DNA of 52,506 nt, from positions 1 through 52,506 of the forward strand of contig JASHOD010000145.1 in assembly GCA_030041295.1 (NCBI GenBank), read 5' to 3'. Below, piece by piece: positions 26,082 through 34,901 of the stretch. Every line of letters begins with the position of its first letter. The first letter of the stretch is position 1. The notes below the pieces were generated by a model. That model did not search any database and was not told the DNA's origin. It was given only the letters and a program-made list of their open reading frames with translations. Position numbers and translations under genes: made by a program. The DNA comes from Nitrososphaerales archaeon (lineage in GTDB: Archaea > Thermoproteota > Nitrososphaeria > Nitrososphaerales > CADDZS01).

Positions 26082-26534
26082 ATGAGCGACGACGGTTTTC
26101 AGAGCCTTCTGAAGCGGTTTGATCATGTAGGAATGGCTGTCAATGACGTAGACAGAGCTCTTGCTACTTATTGTGATATTCTGGGCGCAAGGAAACTGAT
26201 CTATAAGCAAATTGGGACTACCGCTGATTACACCTTTACGCAGGTGAGATTAGGCGGTCAGACTATAGAAATGATAGAACCGGTCAAAGGAAAGGAAAGC
26301 TTTCTTACAAAATTCTTGAGGGAAAGAGGCGAGGGACTGCATCATCTGACTTTCCAAGTCTATGATATCAGGGAGACAATTCAATATCTAAAGTCAAAAC
26401 GAGTTAGAATTGTTGATAAATTCCTAGAAAGCGACCCCTTGTGGCAGACCGCATTCATTTCTCCGAAAAGCTCAAACGGAGTTTTGATCCAACTTTACGA
26501 GACTGAGGCTGGCAGCCAGTACGACCACGGCTAG
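26082..26534 (+). CDS. Methylmalonyl-CoA epimerase-like VOC protein
   Basis: 150 aa from ATG 26082. Two beta-alpha-beta-beta-beta VOC modules: FDHVGMAVNDVDRALATYCD (metal His), IEMIEPVKGKESFLTKFL (Glu), then GLHHLTFQVYDI (second His) and VLIQLYET (final Glu). The KFLRERGEGLHHLTF stretch is characteristic of methylmalonyl-CoA epimerases. In Thaumarchaeota this enzyme belongs to the 3-hydroxypropionate/4-hydroxybutyrate cycle or propionate metabolism; mutase genes are not in the window. Confidence 0.87.
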   Translation: MSDDGFQSLLKRFDHVGMAVNDVDRALATYCDILGARKLIYKQIGTTADYTFTQVRLGGQTIEMIEPVKGKESFLTKFLRERGEGLHHLTFQVYDIRETIQYLKSKRVRIVDKFLESDPLWQTAFISPKSSNGVLIQLYETEAGSQYDHG

Positions 26535-26545
26535 CTTATTTTTTC

Positions 26546-27823
26546 TCAAGCTAGTCTGGACGCAATGAGTGGGACGATCATTTCATTCGCCGAGAGGCCC
26601 CCATGTCGGCCCGGAACGTATTCTATTCGAGGCTGAACATTAGAATTATCGACGGCCACATTCCCCTTGGGTATGGCAATAAGGTCCCCTATTCGATCGC
26701 GCAGCTGCTCCTTTATCTCTCCGAATCCAAATAATCCTTCCTTTAGAGCGTTGGAAGATCTTATAACCCGAAATTGATCAGAAAAGCGCAGACGAAAATA
26801 ATCTTCGATTTTCAGAATCTCTTCTTCTGATTTAGAATGAAGGATTAGACACCTAGAGTCTCCAGTGGGTGGCACCTTCAACATTCGAAGAAGATCTGGA
26901 TGCAAAGCTATGTCGATGATATTTTCTTGCTTTATCTCTGCGAGTCCGTGATCAGCTGAAATCAAAAGTAATGTTCTCTTCGCGACATCTTTATTCAGCT
27001 TCTCAAAGAGCTCGCGTTGAATCGTATAGAAGATCGCTTCGACTTCTGATGCGTAAGTAGAAGTGAACGGTCCTCTTGCATGAGCAATAGTATCTGGAGT
27101 CGCGTAATAGGCAAAGTGAAATCTAGCACCACTCGACTTTTGAGTTTCAAGATTTTTTCTCAAACTGACAAATAGGTCTGGAGAAGTTAGAATAGGAACA
27201 GTATTTGCGCCTCTATTTGTAATCTGAGACAGCCCGCTACCTACAATGTACTTGTTAATGTAGAGATTGGAGGTAATGCCGCTAGCTGCTAATTTCTCAT
27301 GCAACGTTATTTTTCCTATGAATTTTTGAGGGTCAAAGCCTATTTCGAATAGCGACCTTCTCCCGAAGAATGGGCCCATGTCGAGCATTTGAGCTATGGC
27401 TCCAATTTCGCTCATGTACATTGTGTATCCTATGATCCCGTGTTCCTGCGGGGTCAGACCAGTGTGCAAACTAGTTGTCGCAGTAGTTGTTGTGGATGGA
27501 AAAACTGACGTCAGAGGAAGGATGAGAGAATTTTTCTGAAACTTGTCGAAGGAGGGGAATCCGAATTTCTCTCGCGCGTACTGAATGGAGTTATATCCTA
27601 AACCATCCAAAAGAACGAAGACTATATTTTCAATATTTGATTGACCGGCATAATCATACAAACTCTGACTGGTTAGCACATGCTCGCTTTTAACTTGGAG
27701 TAGTTTACAAAACGTATCAGGTAAATTTGAAATGCACTGTCCTCCATATTTCGGAGTGACAAAATCAAGGTAATACTTTGAGTTTTCTGTAAGATCTCTT
27801 AAATTCTGATCCTCTGCAAGCAA
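26546..27823 (-). CDS. Type I phosphodiesterase/nucleotide pyrophosphatase (alkaline phosphatase superfamily)
   Basis: 425 aa. Metal and nucleophile motifs: FVLLDGLGYNSI (first Asp), PSTTTTATTSLHTGLTPQEHG (Thr nucleophile), FAYYATPDTIAHARGP (Asp/His), SADHGLAE (Asp-His) and a C-terminal GRHGGLS His. No signal peptide is obvious, so the enzyme is likely cytosolic. The substrate could be nucleotides, phosphonates or phosphodiesters. It is convergent with the epimerase, 11 bases apart. Confidence 0.88.
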   Translation of the reverse strand: MLAEDQNLRDLTENSKYYLDFVTPKYGGQCISNLPDTFCKLLQVKSEHVLTSQSLYDYAGQSNIENIVFVLLDGLGYNSIQYAREKFGFPSFDKFQKNSLILPLTSVFPSTTTTATTSLHTGLTPQEHGIIGYTMYMSEIGAIAQMLDMGPFFGRRSLFEIGFDPQKFIGKITLHEKLAASGITSNLYINKYIVGSGLSQITNRGANTVPILTSPDLFVSLRKNLETQKSSGARFHFAYYATPDTIAHARGPFTSTYASEVEAIFYTIQRELFEKLNKDVAKRTLLLISADHGLAEIKQENIIDIALHPDLLRMLKVPPTGDSRCLILHSKSEEEILKIEDYFRLRFSDQFRVIRSSNALKEGLFGFGEIKEQLRDRIGDLIAIPKGNVAVDNSNVQPRIEYVPGRHGGLSANEMIVPLIASRLA

Positions 27824-27905
27824 CTAAACCAAAACTAAATTGAGAAATTGTAAGAAACTCAACTTAACTCTTGGGGTCATATAACGTCTTGAGTTAGAGA
27901 TCGAG

Positions 27906-28011
27906 TGGGCGTGGAGAGATTCGAACTCTCGATTCCCGCTGTTCATAGCCAGTACAGCAGTTCGCTAGCTTGTGTGAGAGCGGTGTCTTAGACCAGCTGG
28001 ACCACACGCCC
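27906..28011 (-). tRNA. tRNA-Val(CAC) with a 31-nt anticodon-loop intron
   Basis: The acceptor GGGCGTG pairs with CACGCCC (discriminator A at 27906). The D-arm is GTCCAGCTGGTCTAAGAC. The anticodon stem CCGCT/AGCGG closes after removing the intron at 27942-27972; the mature loop is CTCACAC with anticodon CAC at 27974-27976, giving a canonical 37/38 site. The T-arm GAGAG-TTCGAAT-CTCTC is perfect. It lies 101 bases downstream of the L40e gene on the same strand. Confidence 0.92.
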
Positions 28012-28112
28012 GGCAAAAATCGGTTATCCCGCAGTCTAATTATATTATTCTCTTTACTCGGCGGTCTAGTCTAGCAAAGCTCCCGACCGATGGGGCGCTG
28101 TTTTCACGTCTT

Positions 28113-28280
28113 CTACTTCTTGACACCGAGCGTTCTGTTCTTTAGCCTAAGAGCTTCAGATTTGCAGTGCCTGCACCTTGTCGCCATAATTGGGTTCTTT
28201 GACCCGCATCTCAGGCAAATCTTGAAAAATAATCTGCGCTTTTGCGCCATTTGTTTCTTCGTGGCATCCGTAATTGGCAT
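28113..28280 (-). CDS. rpl40e: 50S ribosomal protein L40e
   Basis: A 55-aa zinc-ribbon ribosomal protein on the minus strand. It starts MPITDATKKQMAQKRRLFFK, continues with CLRCGSKNPIMATRCRHC, in which the two Cys-x2-Cys knuckles are complete, and ends LKNRTLGVKK. In eukaryotes L40 is fused to ubiquitin; archaeal L40e is stand-alone, as here. Confidence 0.95.
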   Translation of the reverse strand: MPITDATKKQMAQKRRLFFKICLRCGSKNPIMATRCRHCKSEALRLKNRTLGVKK

Positions 28281-28486
28281 TCTTTCACTAAATCACTACG
28301 TTGTACTTTCCAGTATTTCAGGAGAGCTTTCAGCTTTCATTGAACGACATTTAACCTTTTATTGCTCGCAAAAAATGGAATATCTCGTAATCTAGTCCTG
28401 GGTTTTTGGGAAAAGTGGATGCCTTCCTTCTTTTCCCCATTACTGAATTTGAAGAAGAAAAAATTGGAGTTGAATGTTTCTAAGAA

Positions 28487-29623
28487 TTGAAAATTCACGA
28501 ATATCAGGCACGAGAGCTCTTTGAGAAAGCAGGCATTTCTGTACCGAAAGGAACTCTTTGCAGAACTCCCGAAGAAGTCAAGAGAGCAGCTGAAGCAATA
28601 GGAAAGCCAGTCGTCGTAAAGTCCCAGATTCTGGTTGCGGGCAGAGGTAAAGCCGGAGGGATCAAGCTCGCCCAAAACGCAGACGAGGCATTTGCAATTG
28701 CGCAACAACTAATCGGGGCAGTCATCAAAGGTATCAAAGTCAATAGTGTTCTCGTCGTCGAGGCAGTGAAATCTGAAAAGGAACTATACCTCGGCTTCAC
28801 CGTTGATCGTGCCCGCAGACGAATCGCTCTGATAACCAGCGCTGAAGGCGGGATAGACCTGGAAGAATTGGCACGATCCAAGCCAGACAAGATTTTTCGA
28901 CGAGAGATAGATCCGCTGATTGGTTTGCATTCCTTTGAAGCAAGAGATGCCGGCCTCTCTATCGGTCTTTCGGGCAAAACAGCAAATGAATTCATTTCGA
29001 TCTGTCAAAAGGTCTTTACCATATTTGAAAGTGTGGATGCGGATCTGTGCGAATCAAATCCGCTTGCAATAGATTCTTCAACTGGCTCACTGATCGCGTT
29101 GGATGCGAGAATCACTCTTGACGACAATGCGACTTTTCGCCACCCTGAATACAAACAAGTGGATGAAGAACTCTCTCCACTTGAAAGGGAAGCTCAAGCG
29201 GCCGGTCTCGCTTTTGTCCAGCTTGATGGCGACATTGGGATAATCGGAAACGGGGCCGGTCTTGTTATGGCCACTTTGGATGTCGTAGCTTATTTTGGGG
29301 GCAAGCCTGCTAACTTTCTAGATATGGGTGGTGGATCAAGAGCAGACGAAGTCTACAAGGCCGTGAAGATTTGTTTAGAGCAGACTGATCTCAAAGCGGT
29401 GTTTCTCAACGTACTCGGAGGCATAACAAAATGCGATGAGGTCGCGCTCGGGCTGGTCAAGACACTGAGCGAGTCAAACGTCAAGGTACCATTTGTCGTA
29501 AGGATGGTTGGAACTAATGAAGAGGAAGGAAGAAAGATTCTGGCAGAAAACAACATCTCATATTTGGATTCAATGGAATCGGCGGCGCAGGCCGTAGTGA
29601 AGATTGCAGGAGAAAGCCGGTGA
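28487..29623 (+). CDS. sucC: Succinyl-CoA synthetase beta subunit (ADP/GDP-forming)
   Basis: 378 aa, starting at TTG 28487 (MKIHEYQARELFEKAG, the standard N-terminus). An ATP-grasp domain (about 1-230) contains VVKSQILVAGRGKAGG and the metal-binding ESNPLAID / ALDARITLDDNA. The CoA-ligase part follows (GIIGNGAGLVMATLD, FLDMGGGSR). It pairs with sucD, which follows 6 bases later. It interconverts succinyl-CoA and succinate with nucleotide phosphorylation. Confidence 0.96.
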   Translation: MKIHEYQARELFEKAGISVPKGTLCRTPEEVKRAAEAIGKPVVVKSQILVAGRGKAGGIKLAQNADEAFAIAQQLIGAVIKGIKVNSVLVVEAVKSEKELYLGFTVDRARRRIALITSAEGGIDLEELARSKPDKIFRREIDPLIGLHSFEARDAGLSIGLSGKTANEFISICQKVFTIFESVDADLCESNPLAIDSSTGSLIALDARITLDDNATFRHPEYKQVDEELSPLEREAQAAGLAFVQLDGDIGIIGNGAGLVMATLDVVAYFGGKPANFLDMGGGSRADEVYKAVKICLEQTDLKAVFLNVLGGITKCDEVALGLVKTLSESNVKVPFVVRMVGTNEEEGRKILAENNISYLDSMESAAQAVVKIAGESR

Positions 29624-29629
29624 CACAAA

Positions 29630-30508
29630 ATGACCATACTTGTGAATAAGAACACGAACGTTATCGTTCAGGGGGCTACTGGTCGCGAGGGTTCGACGCA
29701 CACGATGTCGATGCTCAAGTACGGAACAAACATCGTCGCGGGAGTGACGCCGGGCAAGGGAGGCGAGAAAGTCGACCAAGTTCCGGTATATGAAACTGTA
29801 AAGCAAGCAAAAGACGCTCATCCAGAAATTAACACAAGCATCATATTCGTTCCTGCTCAATTTGCGGGCGATGCCGTTTACGAGGCAATCGATTCAGGAA
29901 TTAATCTGATCGTAGATATCACCGAGCACGTTCCAGTGCACGATTCACTCAAATTCATCAACTACGCTCGTGATAGCAACGTAACGGTGATCGGACCCAA
30001 TTGTCCGGGCCTAATTTCGCCGGGAGAGACCAAGGTCGGAATCATGCCGGGTCACATCTTTTCCAAGGGAAATATTGGTATGGTGTCTCGAAGTGGAACA
30101 CTAACCTACGAAATCGCTTGGGTATTGACAAAGGCAGGATACGGACAATCGACAGCAGTTGGAATCGGAGGGGATCCAGTCATCGGGCGCGATGTGCTAG
30201 AAATCGTCGACCTCTTTGAAGCCGATCCTGGAACGCGAGCTATTGTTGCAATAGGGGAAATTGGCGGAGATGCCGAGGAGAGACTGGCTCAAAGAATCAA
30301 GCAAAAGGGGATGAAGAAACCCATAGTTTCGTTCATAGCTGGGCGCCAAGCTCCACCCGGAAAGAGAATGGGTCATGCGGGCGCGATAATCTCGATGGGT
30401 TCGGGAACAGCCGCTAGCAAGATAGAAGCTCTCGAATCTGCGGGAGTCAGAGTTGCCGAGCTTCCTTCACAGATTCCACAACTTGTCAAAGAGGCTCTCA
30501 AAGAGTAG
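29630..30508 (+). CDS. sucD: Succinyl-CoA synthetase alpha subunit
   Basis: 292 aa. CoA-binding Rossmann domain ([32 protein letters not shown]), PNCPGLISP and the phospho-His loop [18 protein letters not shown]. Full length and in-frame with the family. Translationally close to sucC (6 bases). Together with the epimerase at 26 kb it suggests a C4/C3 acyl-CoA network, but the cycle itself cannot be reconstructed here. Confidence 0.96.
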   Translation: MTILVNKNTNVIVQGATGREGSTHTMSMLKYGTNIVAGVTPGKGGEKVDQVPVYETVKQAKDAHPEINTSIIFVPAQFAGDAVYEAIDSGINLIVDITEHVPVHDSLKFINYARDSNVTVIGPNCPGLISPGETKVGIMPGHIFSKGNIGMVSRSGTLTYEIAWVLTKAGYGQSTAVGIGGDPVIGRDVLEIVDLFEADPGTRAIVAIGEIGGDAEERLAQRIKQKGMKKPIVSFIAGRQAPPGKRMGHAGAIISMGSGTAASKIEALESAGVRVAELPSQIPQLVKEALKE

Positions 30509-30593
30509 TAGAGAAAAACCCGAAAATGGGATACATGGACGACTAAACTGCTGCGGGAAAAAGTGACTTCACGGCACAAAGGGGAGGAAAAAG

Positions 30594-31508
30594 ATGCACG
30601 GGGCGTGGATCCGTGAGCTCAGGGCTCCATTTCTATTGCTTTCCCTGATTATCGTTTCAGTTGGAATCGCGATCGCTTGGGTCCATGGGTCCTTCAGTCC
30701 AGTCTCAGCCCTTCTACTAATTACTGGGGCCTTGTGTCTGCACGCTGCAGTGAACATTCTAAATGATTACTTTGACTATAGGAGTGGAATAGACCTGATT
30801 ACGACTCGCACGCCGTTCAACGGAGGCAGTGGAATATTGCCAGCCAGGCGAATGACACCAAACAAAGTACTGCTAGAAGGAGCGTTATTTCTCCTCGGAG
30901 GAGTCTCAATTGGTGCATATTTTGTCGTAACAATTGGTTTCAGTCCAATCTTGATAACGCTTCTAGCCATCGCTATAGTATCCGTTGTAGGATATTCTCC
31001 AATATTTGCAAGGTATGCCTTGGGAGAATTGCTTGCAGGTTTGAATTTGGGGCCTTTGCTTGTGCTTGGCACTTACTTCGTCATGACCAAGACGCTATCC
31101 GTGGAACCTATCTTTGTGGGGATTACTCTTGGAACACTCACGACTTGTGTTCTCTACATCAACGAATTTCCTGACACCTTGGCGGACTCACAAAAGGGAA
31201 GGATGCATCTTGTCGCGAGGTGGGGAAAAGAGCGAAGTGCTAGGATATTCAAACTTCTTATTGGCAGCGCTTACGCAGCTTTGATCTTAGGAGTGCTACT
31301 GAGAGTGGTTACTCCCTTTGCCCTAATTTCTCTATTCGCATTGCCAAAAGCGATAAGCGCAAGCAAGATACTTTCGAGGAACTATGACAAAACTATGGAA
31401 CTAGTACCGGGAATGGCAAATACAGTTATGGCAGCACTCTGGACCGGTGGATTGATACTGGTCGGCTATGTCATTGAGGGGATCTTTCCTGTGCTTACTC
31501 GAATCTAA
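30594..31508 (+). CDS. UbiA-family prenyltransferase (MenA-like)
   Basis: 304 aa with eight or nine hydrophobic segments. The first prenyl-diphosphate motif is NILNDYFDYRSGID and the second is NEFPDTLADSQKGRMHLVARWG, both with the required Asp residues. The layout (RELRAPFLLLSLIIVSVGIAIAW at the N-terminus) fits the 1,4-dihydroxy-2-naphthoate prenyltransferase branch, so a quinone-precursor prenylation is the best guess; archaeal lipid or heme prenylation remains possible. It follows sucD by 85 bases. Confidence 0.88.
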   Translation: MHGAWIRELRAPFLLLSLIIVSVGIAIAWVHGSFSPVSALLLITGALCLHAAVNILNDYFDYRSGIDLITTRTPFNGGSGILPARRMTPNKVLLEGALFLLGGVSIGAYFVVTIGFSPILITLLAIAIVSVVGYSPIFARYALGELLAGLNLGPLLVLGTYFVMTKTLSVEPIFVGITLGTLTTCVLYINEFPDTLADSQKGRMHLVARWGKERSARIFKLLIGSAYAALILGVLLRVVTPFALISLFALPKAISASKILSRNYDKTMELVPGMANTVMAALWTGGLILVGYVIEGIFPVLTRI

Positions 31509-31657
31509 CATATCTGTGAGCTAAATTTGTTCTTGATAGAATGAAAACCCATTTACCATTTTTCCTCTTTAGCAAAAATGGGTAGGAGTAAGCGCCTGTG
31601 TAGAGGAAATCATTGCTACTCTTTCTTTCCGAAAATGTTGCCTAAGTTGCAAAGGAG

Positions 31658-32146
31658 TTACGTTGTCCTGCTTTTCAGCTCCCTGAGTGAGTAAACTCTG
31701 ATGTCGCCACTGGCAGATTCCTCCTTCAAATCAGGAAATGTGTGAACGTACGAAGCGATCTTTGGATTAATGTTGTCTAGTTTTTCAATTGACAGTTTCT
31801 CTTCGAGTTTTTTCATAATCTTGGTTCCTCCCGAGAGAAAGACATAGATTACTTCTGCTTTGGACAAGTCAGTTTCTAGGAAATTCGCTCGTTTAATTTC
31901 TATCGAATCTCTGAGCCCTTTTGATCTAGCTATCCGGAGACGGCTTATCCAAGCTTTTATGGGATCTACCTCAATTCCAATACATTTGACTTTGTATTTC
32001 TTCGCGAGATGAATCACAACGTCTCCTGTTCCGCTTCCGAGGTCGTAAACAAGCATTCCGTCCTTCAAGCCTAAGAGCTTCGCTGCAGTGTCAATGTCCT
32101 TTTTTGGCGTCGGCTCGAAACCTGCGCCCCAAATGAATCCGCTCAA
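31658..32146 (-). CDS. SAM-dependent methyltransferase, N-terminal membrane segment possible
   Basis: A class I methyltransferase domain: SAM-binding motif I VYDLGSGTGDVVIHLA, acidic residue in CIGIEVDP, motif IV region AEVIYVFLSGG. It starts at TTG 32146 (MSGFIWGAGFEPTPK), but the same frame stays open upstream for about 30 codons, including a hydrophobic stretch (IIGISLYAIAGFLAYFF) with no ATG, GTG or TTG before the stop. Homologues of this type often have one N-terminal membrane helix ahead of the WGAG motif, so the true start may use a rarer codon. The substrate is unknown. Confidence 0.8.
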   Translation of the reverse strand: MSGFIWGAGFEPTPKKDIDTAAKLLGLKDGMLVYDLGSGTGDVVIHLAKKYKVKCIGIEVDPIKAWISRLRIARSKGLRDSIEIKRANFLETDLSKAEVIYVFLSGGTKIMKKLEEKLSIEKLDNINPKIASYVHTFPDLKEESASGDIRVYSLRELKSRTT

Positions 32147-33025
32147 GAAGAAGTAAGCCAGGAAGCCTGCGATTGCATAAAGCGAAATTCCAATTATGTC
32201 TGCTTCAATCTGAGTAGTCAGTGTCTCTTCTCATCTTCTTCGGCACCAAGAATTCATTTGCGGATAGTAAATCTTCGAAAACCCGATATCCTAATATCGA
32301 GAACAATCCATCAGTAAAAAGTTGCGATAGGTAGGATCGGGAGGATAGTCGTCTCCTCTTGTCCTGAAACCGACTATACGCAGGGGTCAGTAACCGTCGG
32401 GTCAAGTACGCTGTGTCCGGTACTTACTTGGCCCTCAGGTATGACTTCACGCCATGGTGGGCAGTCACAGGAGCGAACTTTCCGAAGGGAAAGCTTTGAC
32501 TTTGAACTATCGAATCGGGCGAGATCCGGGAGGGGGCAACCCTAAGATGGAGTGGCTGAGTTGCCATGTCTACGTGGATGACCTGACAGGTCAGGATAAA
32601 GGCCAGGCATACGTGCGAATTCTGGCGGAGCTATCGCACTTTTTTCATTCTTCAGAACAGGAAGATTTTCTCGCTCAACTTTTTGATTGGAAGAGACCGT
32701 GTTGTAATTGATTGGATTTCGTACGATACTGCGACCGAAGGCGAGCCAAAAGGAAATTCGGGGCTACCGGTGTTCGGTTGTTCTGTGGCTTTTCGAAAGA
32801 TGTGTGGGGAGGATATACACACGGCACCCGAGGCCCTCTCACGCCGGCGTGCTTATCCTTAATGAACTGCATTCGAACATAGCGCTAGGGCATGAAGCAG
32901 GGCCAATCAGTCTTTGATTTGTTAAGTGCTTTCAGCACAGCTCCGCGCAGGCGTGAAATACTTCACGGTTCAACGCAAAATGCGTTGTTCAGTACCCTAT
33001 AACGAAATAAGACAAGGGGATAACT
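32147..33025. other. Long stretch with little recognisable content
   Basis: Apart from the possible 85-aa frame at 32454-32711, the interval holds no recognised gene or RNA. Local inverted repeats are seen, for example CCTGACAGGTCAGG near 32582-32595, GTGAAATACTTCAC near 32952 and CAACGCAAAATGCGTTG at about 32971-32987. I looked for RNase P and SRP RNA motifs and did not find them. Confidence 0.4.
32454..32711 (+). CDS. Possible small protein, unknown
   Basis: 85 aa from ATG 32454 after an in-frame TGA. The middle (MEWLSCHVYVDDLTGQDKGQ, then AYVRILAELSHFFH) has a protein-like alternation of strands and helix and no low complexity. No family is recognised, no promoter is clear, and it could instead be part of an RNA gene, so confidence is low. 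Confidence 0.3.
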   Translation: MVGSHRSELSEGKALTLNYRIGRDPGGGNPKMEWLSCHVYVDDLTGQDKGQAYVRILAELSHFFHSSEQEDFLAQLFDWKRPCCN

Positions 33026-33736
33026 CTATTTTTGAATTCGTGATATCAGATTCTCGATGATTCGTAGCGTCATGCCCCAAACGACTTGCTTTCCTTCGAG
33101 CATATACGATGGCACTTGCACATGCTCTCCGAGCCCTGAAACCGAGTGCGGCTTTACATTATTCTTATCTTCGAAGAAAGACAACGGAACCCAAAAGTAA
33201 CCATCAACCTCCTTTGAATCAATCGTTACAATCGGAGCGACCTTTTCTTTTGAGAGAGCCACGTAAGGGGTTACTCGGATGGCAAAACTTCCAGAGACTA
33301 TCTCGTCCAACGCACCCAAAATAGAAAATTCTCTTAGATCCAGCCTAGTTTCCTCCATCACTTCTCGGATGACTGTCGTTAGCACGTTTTGATCTTCTTC
33401 GGCATACCTTCCTCCAGGAAGCGCCATCTGACCTGACCAAGGATCACCCGCGCGCGTTTTTCTTTGTATCAAAAGAATCTGAAGATCATTATCTTTTCTT
33501 TCAGGGAGTAAAATCAACGCGACAGACGCTTTCGGAAGTGTTGCCTCCTTCGAATCCAGAGAGAAAGTCCTTCCTGGCGCTTCGAGCAAACTAAATTTTA
33601 TTCTTTCAACTAGCTCATCCAAGGAAAGGGATGAATGTGAACGAAATTTATCCAATCTGTTCCACTCAGATCTCATGAAAGAAAAAATTGTCCGGTCGGA
33701 GTCTTGATTGTGAAGATAATCCGAGCCCTTAAACAA
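33026..33736 (-). CDS. Nudix hydrolase (CoA-pyrophosphatase-like)
   Basis: 236 aa. The Nudix box is GGRYAEEDQNVLTTVIREVM followed by EETRLDL, with the REVMEET catalytic core, preceded by LIQRKTRAGDPWSGQMALPG, a signature typical of the NUDT7/8-NudL coenzyme A pyrophosphatase branch. It probably cleaves a nucleotide-diphosphate compound; CoA is the best guess. Its start overlaps the upstream nuclease gene by 8 bases, so the two are coupled. Confidence 0.9.
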   Translation of the reverse strand: MFKGSDYLHNQDSDRTIFSFMRSEWNRLDKFRSHSSLSLDELVERIKFSLLEAPGRTFSLDSKEATLPKASVALILLPERKDNDLQILLIQRKTRAGDPWSGQMALPGGRYAEEDQNVLTTVIREVMEETRLDLREFSILGALDEIVSGSFAIRVTPYVALSKEKVAPIVTIDSKEVDGYFWVPLSFFEDKNNVKPHSVSGLGEHVQVPSYMLEGKQVVWGMTLRIIENLISRIQK

Positions 33737-34277
33737 GTTTGATTAGGATTGAAGAAAGATCCGATTCCGACACTTTTCTTGTTGAGTAAAGCTGATGCGG
33801 TCGCGACGACAGGTCAAGTTCGACGCAACGCTCGAAAATCACCTTCGTAATTTTTGCCCTGATTCGGATGGCTCTTACGTCAAACGAGTTCATTCTTATT
33901 ACCTTCATCCCGTATTTTCTTCGAAGCAGTCGGTCTCTCTTTCGATCCCTTCTTGCAGTATCAAAGAAAGTGTGCCAAATTTCTCCGTCCGCCTCTATCG
34001 CCAGCTTTAGTGAAGGAATGTAAAAGTCTAGCCAAAAGTAAACGTTTTGCTTCCTTTCGCCCTTGTATCCTAGTACTCTGTATTCATGAATAAAATCAAT
34101 CCCTTCTCTTAGTCCTAAATTCAATAATTCATTTCTTATCGGAAGCTCTGTCGTTGAGTAAGAGCTTGGGTCTCGATTTCTCATTGATGCCTTGGACGCG
34201 ATTATCCTAAACCTCGTCTTCCAATCTAGAGACGGGGACGCTATCTGCTCATTCAGCGGAATTGCTATTTTTGGCAC
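33729..34277 (-). CDS. Vsr/DUF559-like PD-(D/E)XK nuclease
   Basis: 182 aa. The core matches the DUF559/very-short-patch-like nuclease fold: FWLDFYIPSLKLAIEADGEIW (Asp, then Glu-x-Asp), then HTFFDTARRDRKRDRLLRRKYGMKVIRM. The spacing D-x(n)-ExD with a following basic helix is the usual form. The N-terminal 60 residues precede the nuclease core and contain RNELLNLGLREGIDFIHEYRV. No methylase is nearby, so this is not an obvious restriction-repair pair. It is coupled to the Nudix gene. Confidence 0.75.
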   Translation of the reverse strand: MPKIAIPLNEQIASPSLDWKTRFRIIASKASMRNRDPSSYSTTELPIRNELLNLGLREGIDFIHEYRVLGYKGERKQNVYFWLDFYIPSLKLAIEADGEIWHTFFDTARRDRKRDRLLRRKYGMKVIRMNSFDVRAIRIRAKITKVIFERCVELDLSSRPHQLYSTRKVSESDLSSILIKLV

Positions 34278-34482
34278 TTCGATCTGTAAGCTTCCTGTAT
34301 CAGCTAACGATTCATCAACATTTCCAGTGCAGACCTAGATCCCTATTGCTCTTTGGGTTAGTGCGACGACCCTTAATAGAAACTCGAATTGCAAAAGAGG
34401 AGGCACGCATTTAATTTGACGCCTTTCTTGTTAAATACGAGCTAAATCCAGCCTAGTCTAACCTTATCTTTAGAGTGGCTTG

Positions 34483-34764
34483 ATGATTTACCCGATGCCT
34501 TTGCTAGAATCTGGTTCATTTTCTTCCTTGAAGGCCGTGCTAGCGTTCGGAGCAAATTTTCTTCACATTACCCTGCCTAGTTTCTTTCAGGGTATTTTTG
34601 GGACAAGTTCTCTGCAGGTATGTAATGCGACGCCAACCTGCGAATCCCTCTTCAGCTACGCAACCGGGGCTGTAGCATTCCTCTTCGTAATTGCGTTGAT
34701 TTTGATTTTTGTCTTCATCTATGACAATATGCGTCGCGGAAAACGTACCACCGTTACTACGTGA
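34483..34764 (+). CDS. Small membrane protein, unknown
   Basis: 93 aa from ATG 34483 (TTG 34480 just before it is in the same frame). A moderately hydrophobic N-terminal part (about 17-35) and one clear membrane helix near the C-terminus (ATGAVAFLFVIALILIFVFIY), then a basic tail RRGKRTTVTT. Two Cys (VCNATPTC) lie in the central loop and could form a disulfide outside. No family recognised. Confidence 0.5.
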   Translation: MIYPMPLLESGSFSSLKAVLAFGANFLHITLPSFFQGIFGTSSLQVCNATPTCESLFSYATGAVAFLFVIALILIFVFIYDNMRRGKRTTVTT

Positions 34765-34901
34765 ACGCTATACATCGTTCAGTCGCATTACTGACGCGCT
34801 AGCCTTTAAGAGCAAGCTCTTCCCAAGTACTGCCCTTCTGGCCCCAAAGCAATAGGGGAACATGAGATCGCTAGCGTCTCCGGAACTCTGGGTAGAATAA
34901 A

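Noticed and set aside
28504..28995. A 163-codon minus-strand frame inside sucC
   Set aside because: Shadow of the certain sucC reading frame; no domain or start context.
32147..33025. RNase P or SRP RNA gene
   Set aside because: I looked for GAGGAAAGTCC-like and GGAAGGGAGCA-like motifs and found none; hairpins alone are not enough.
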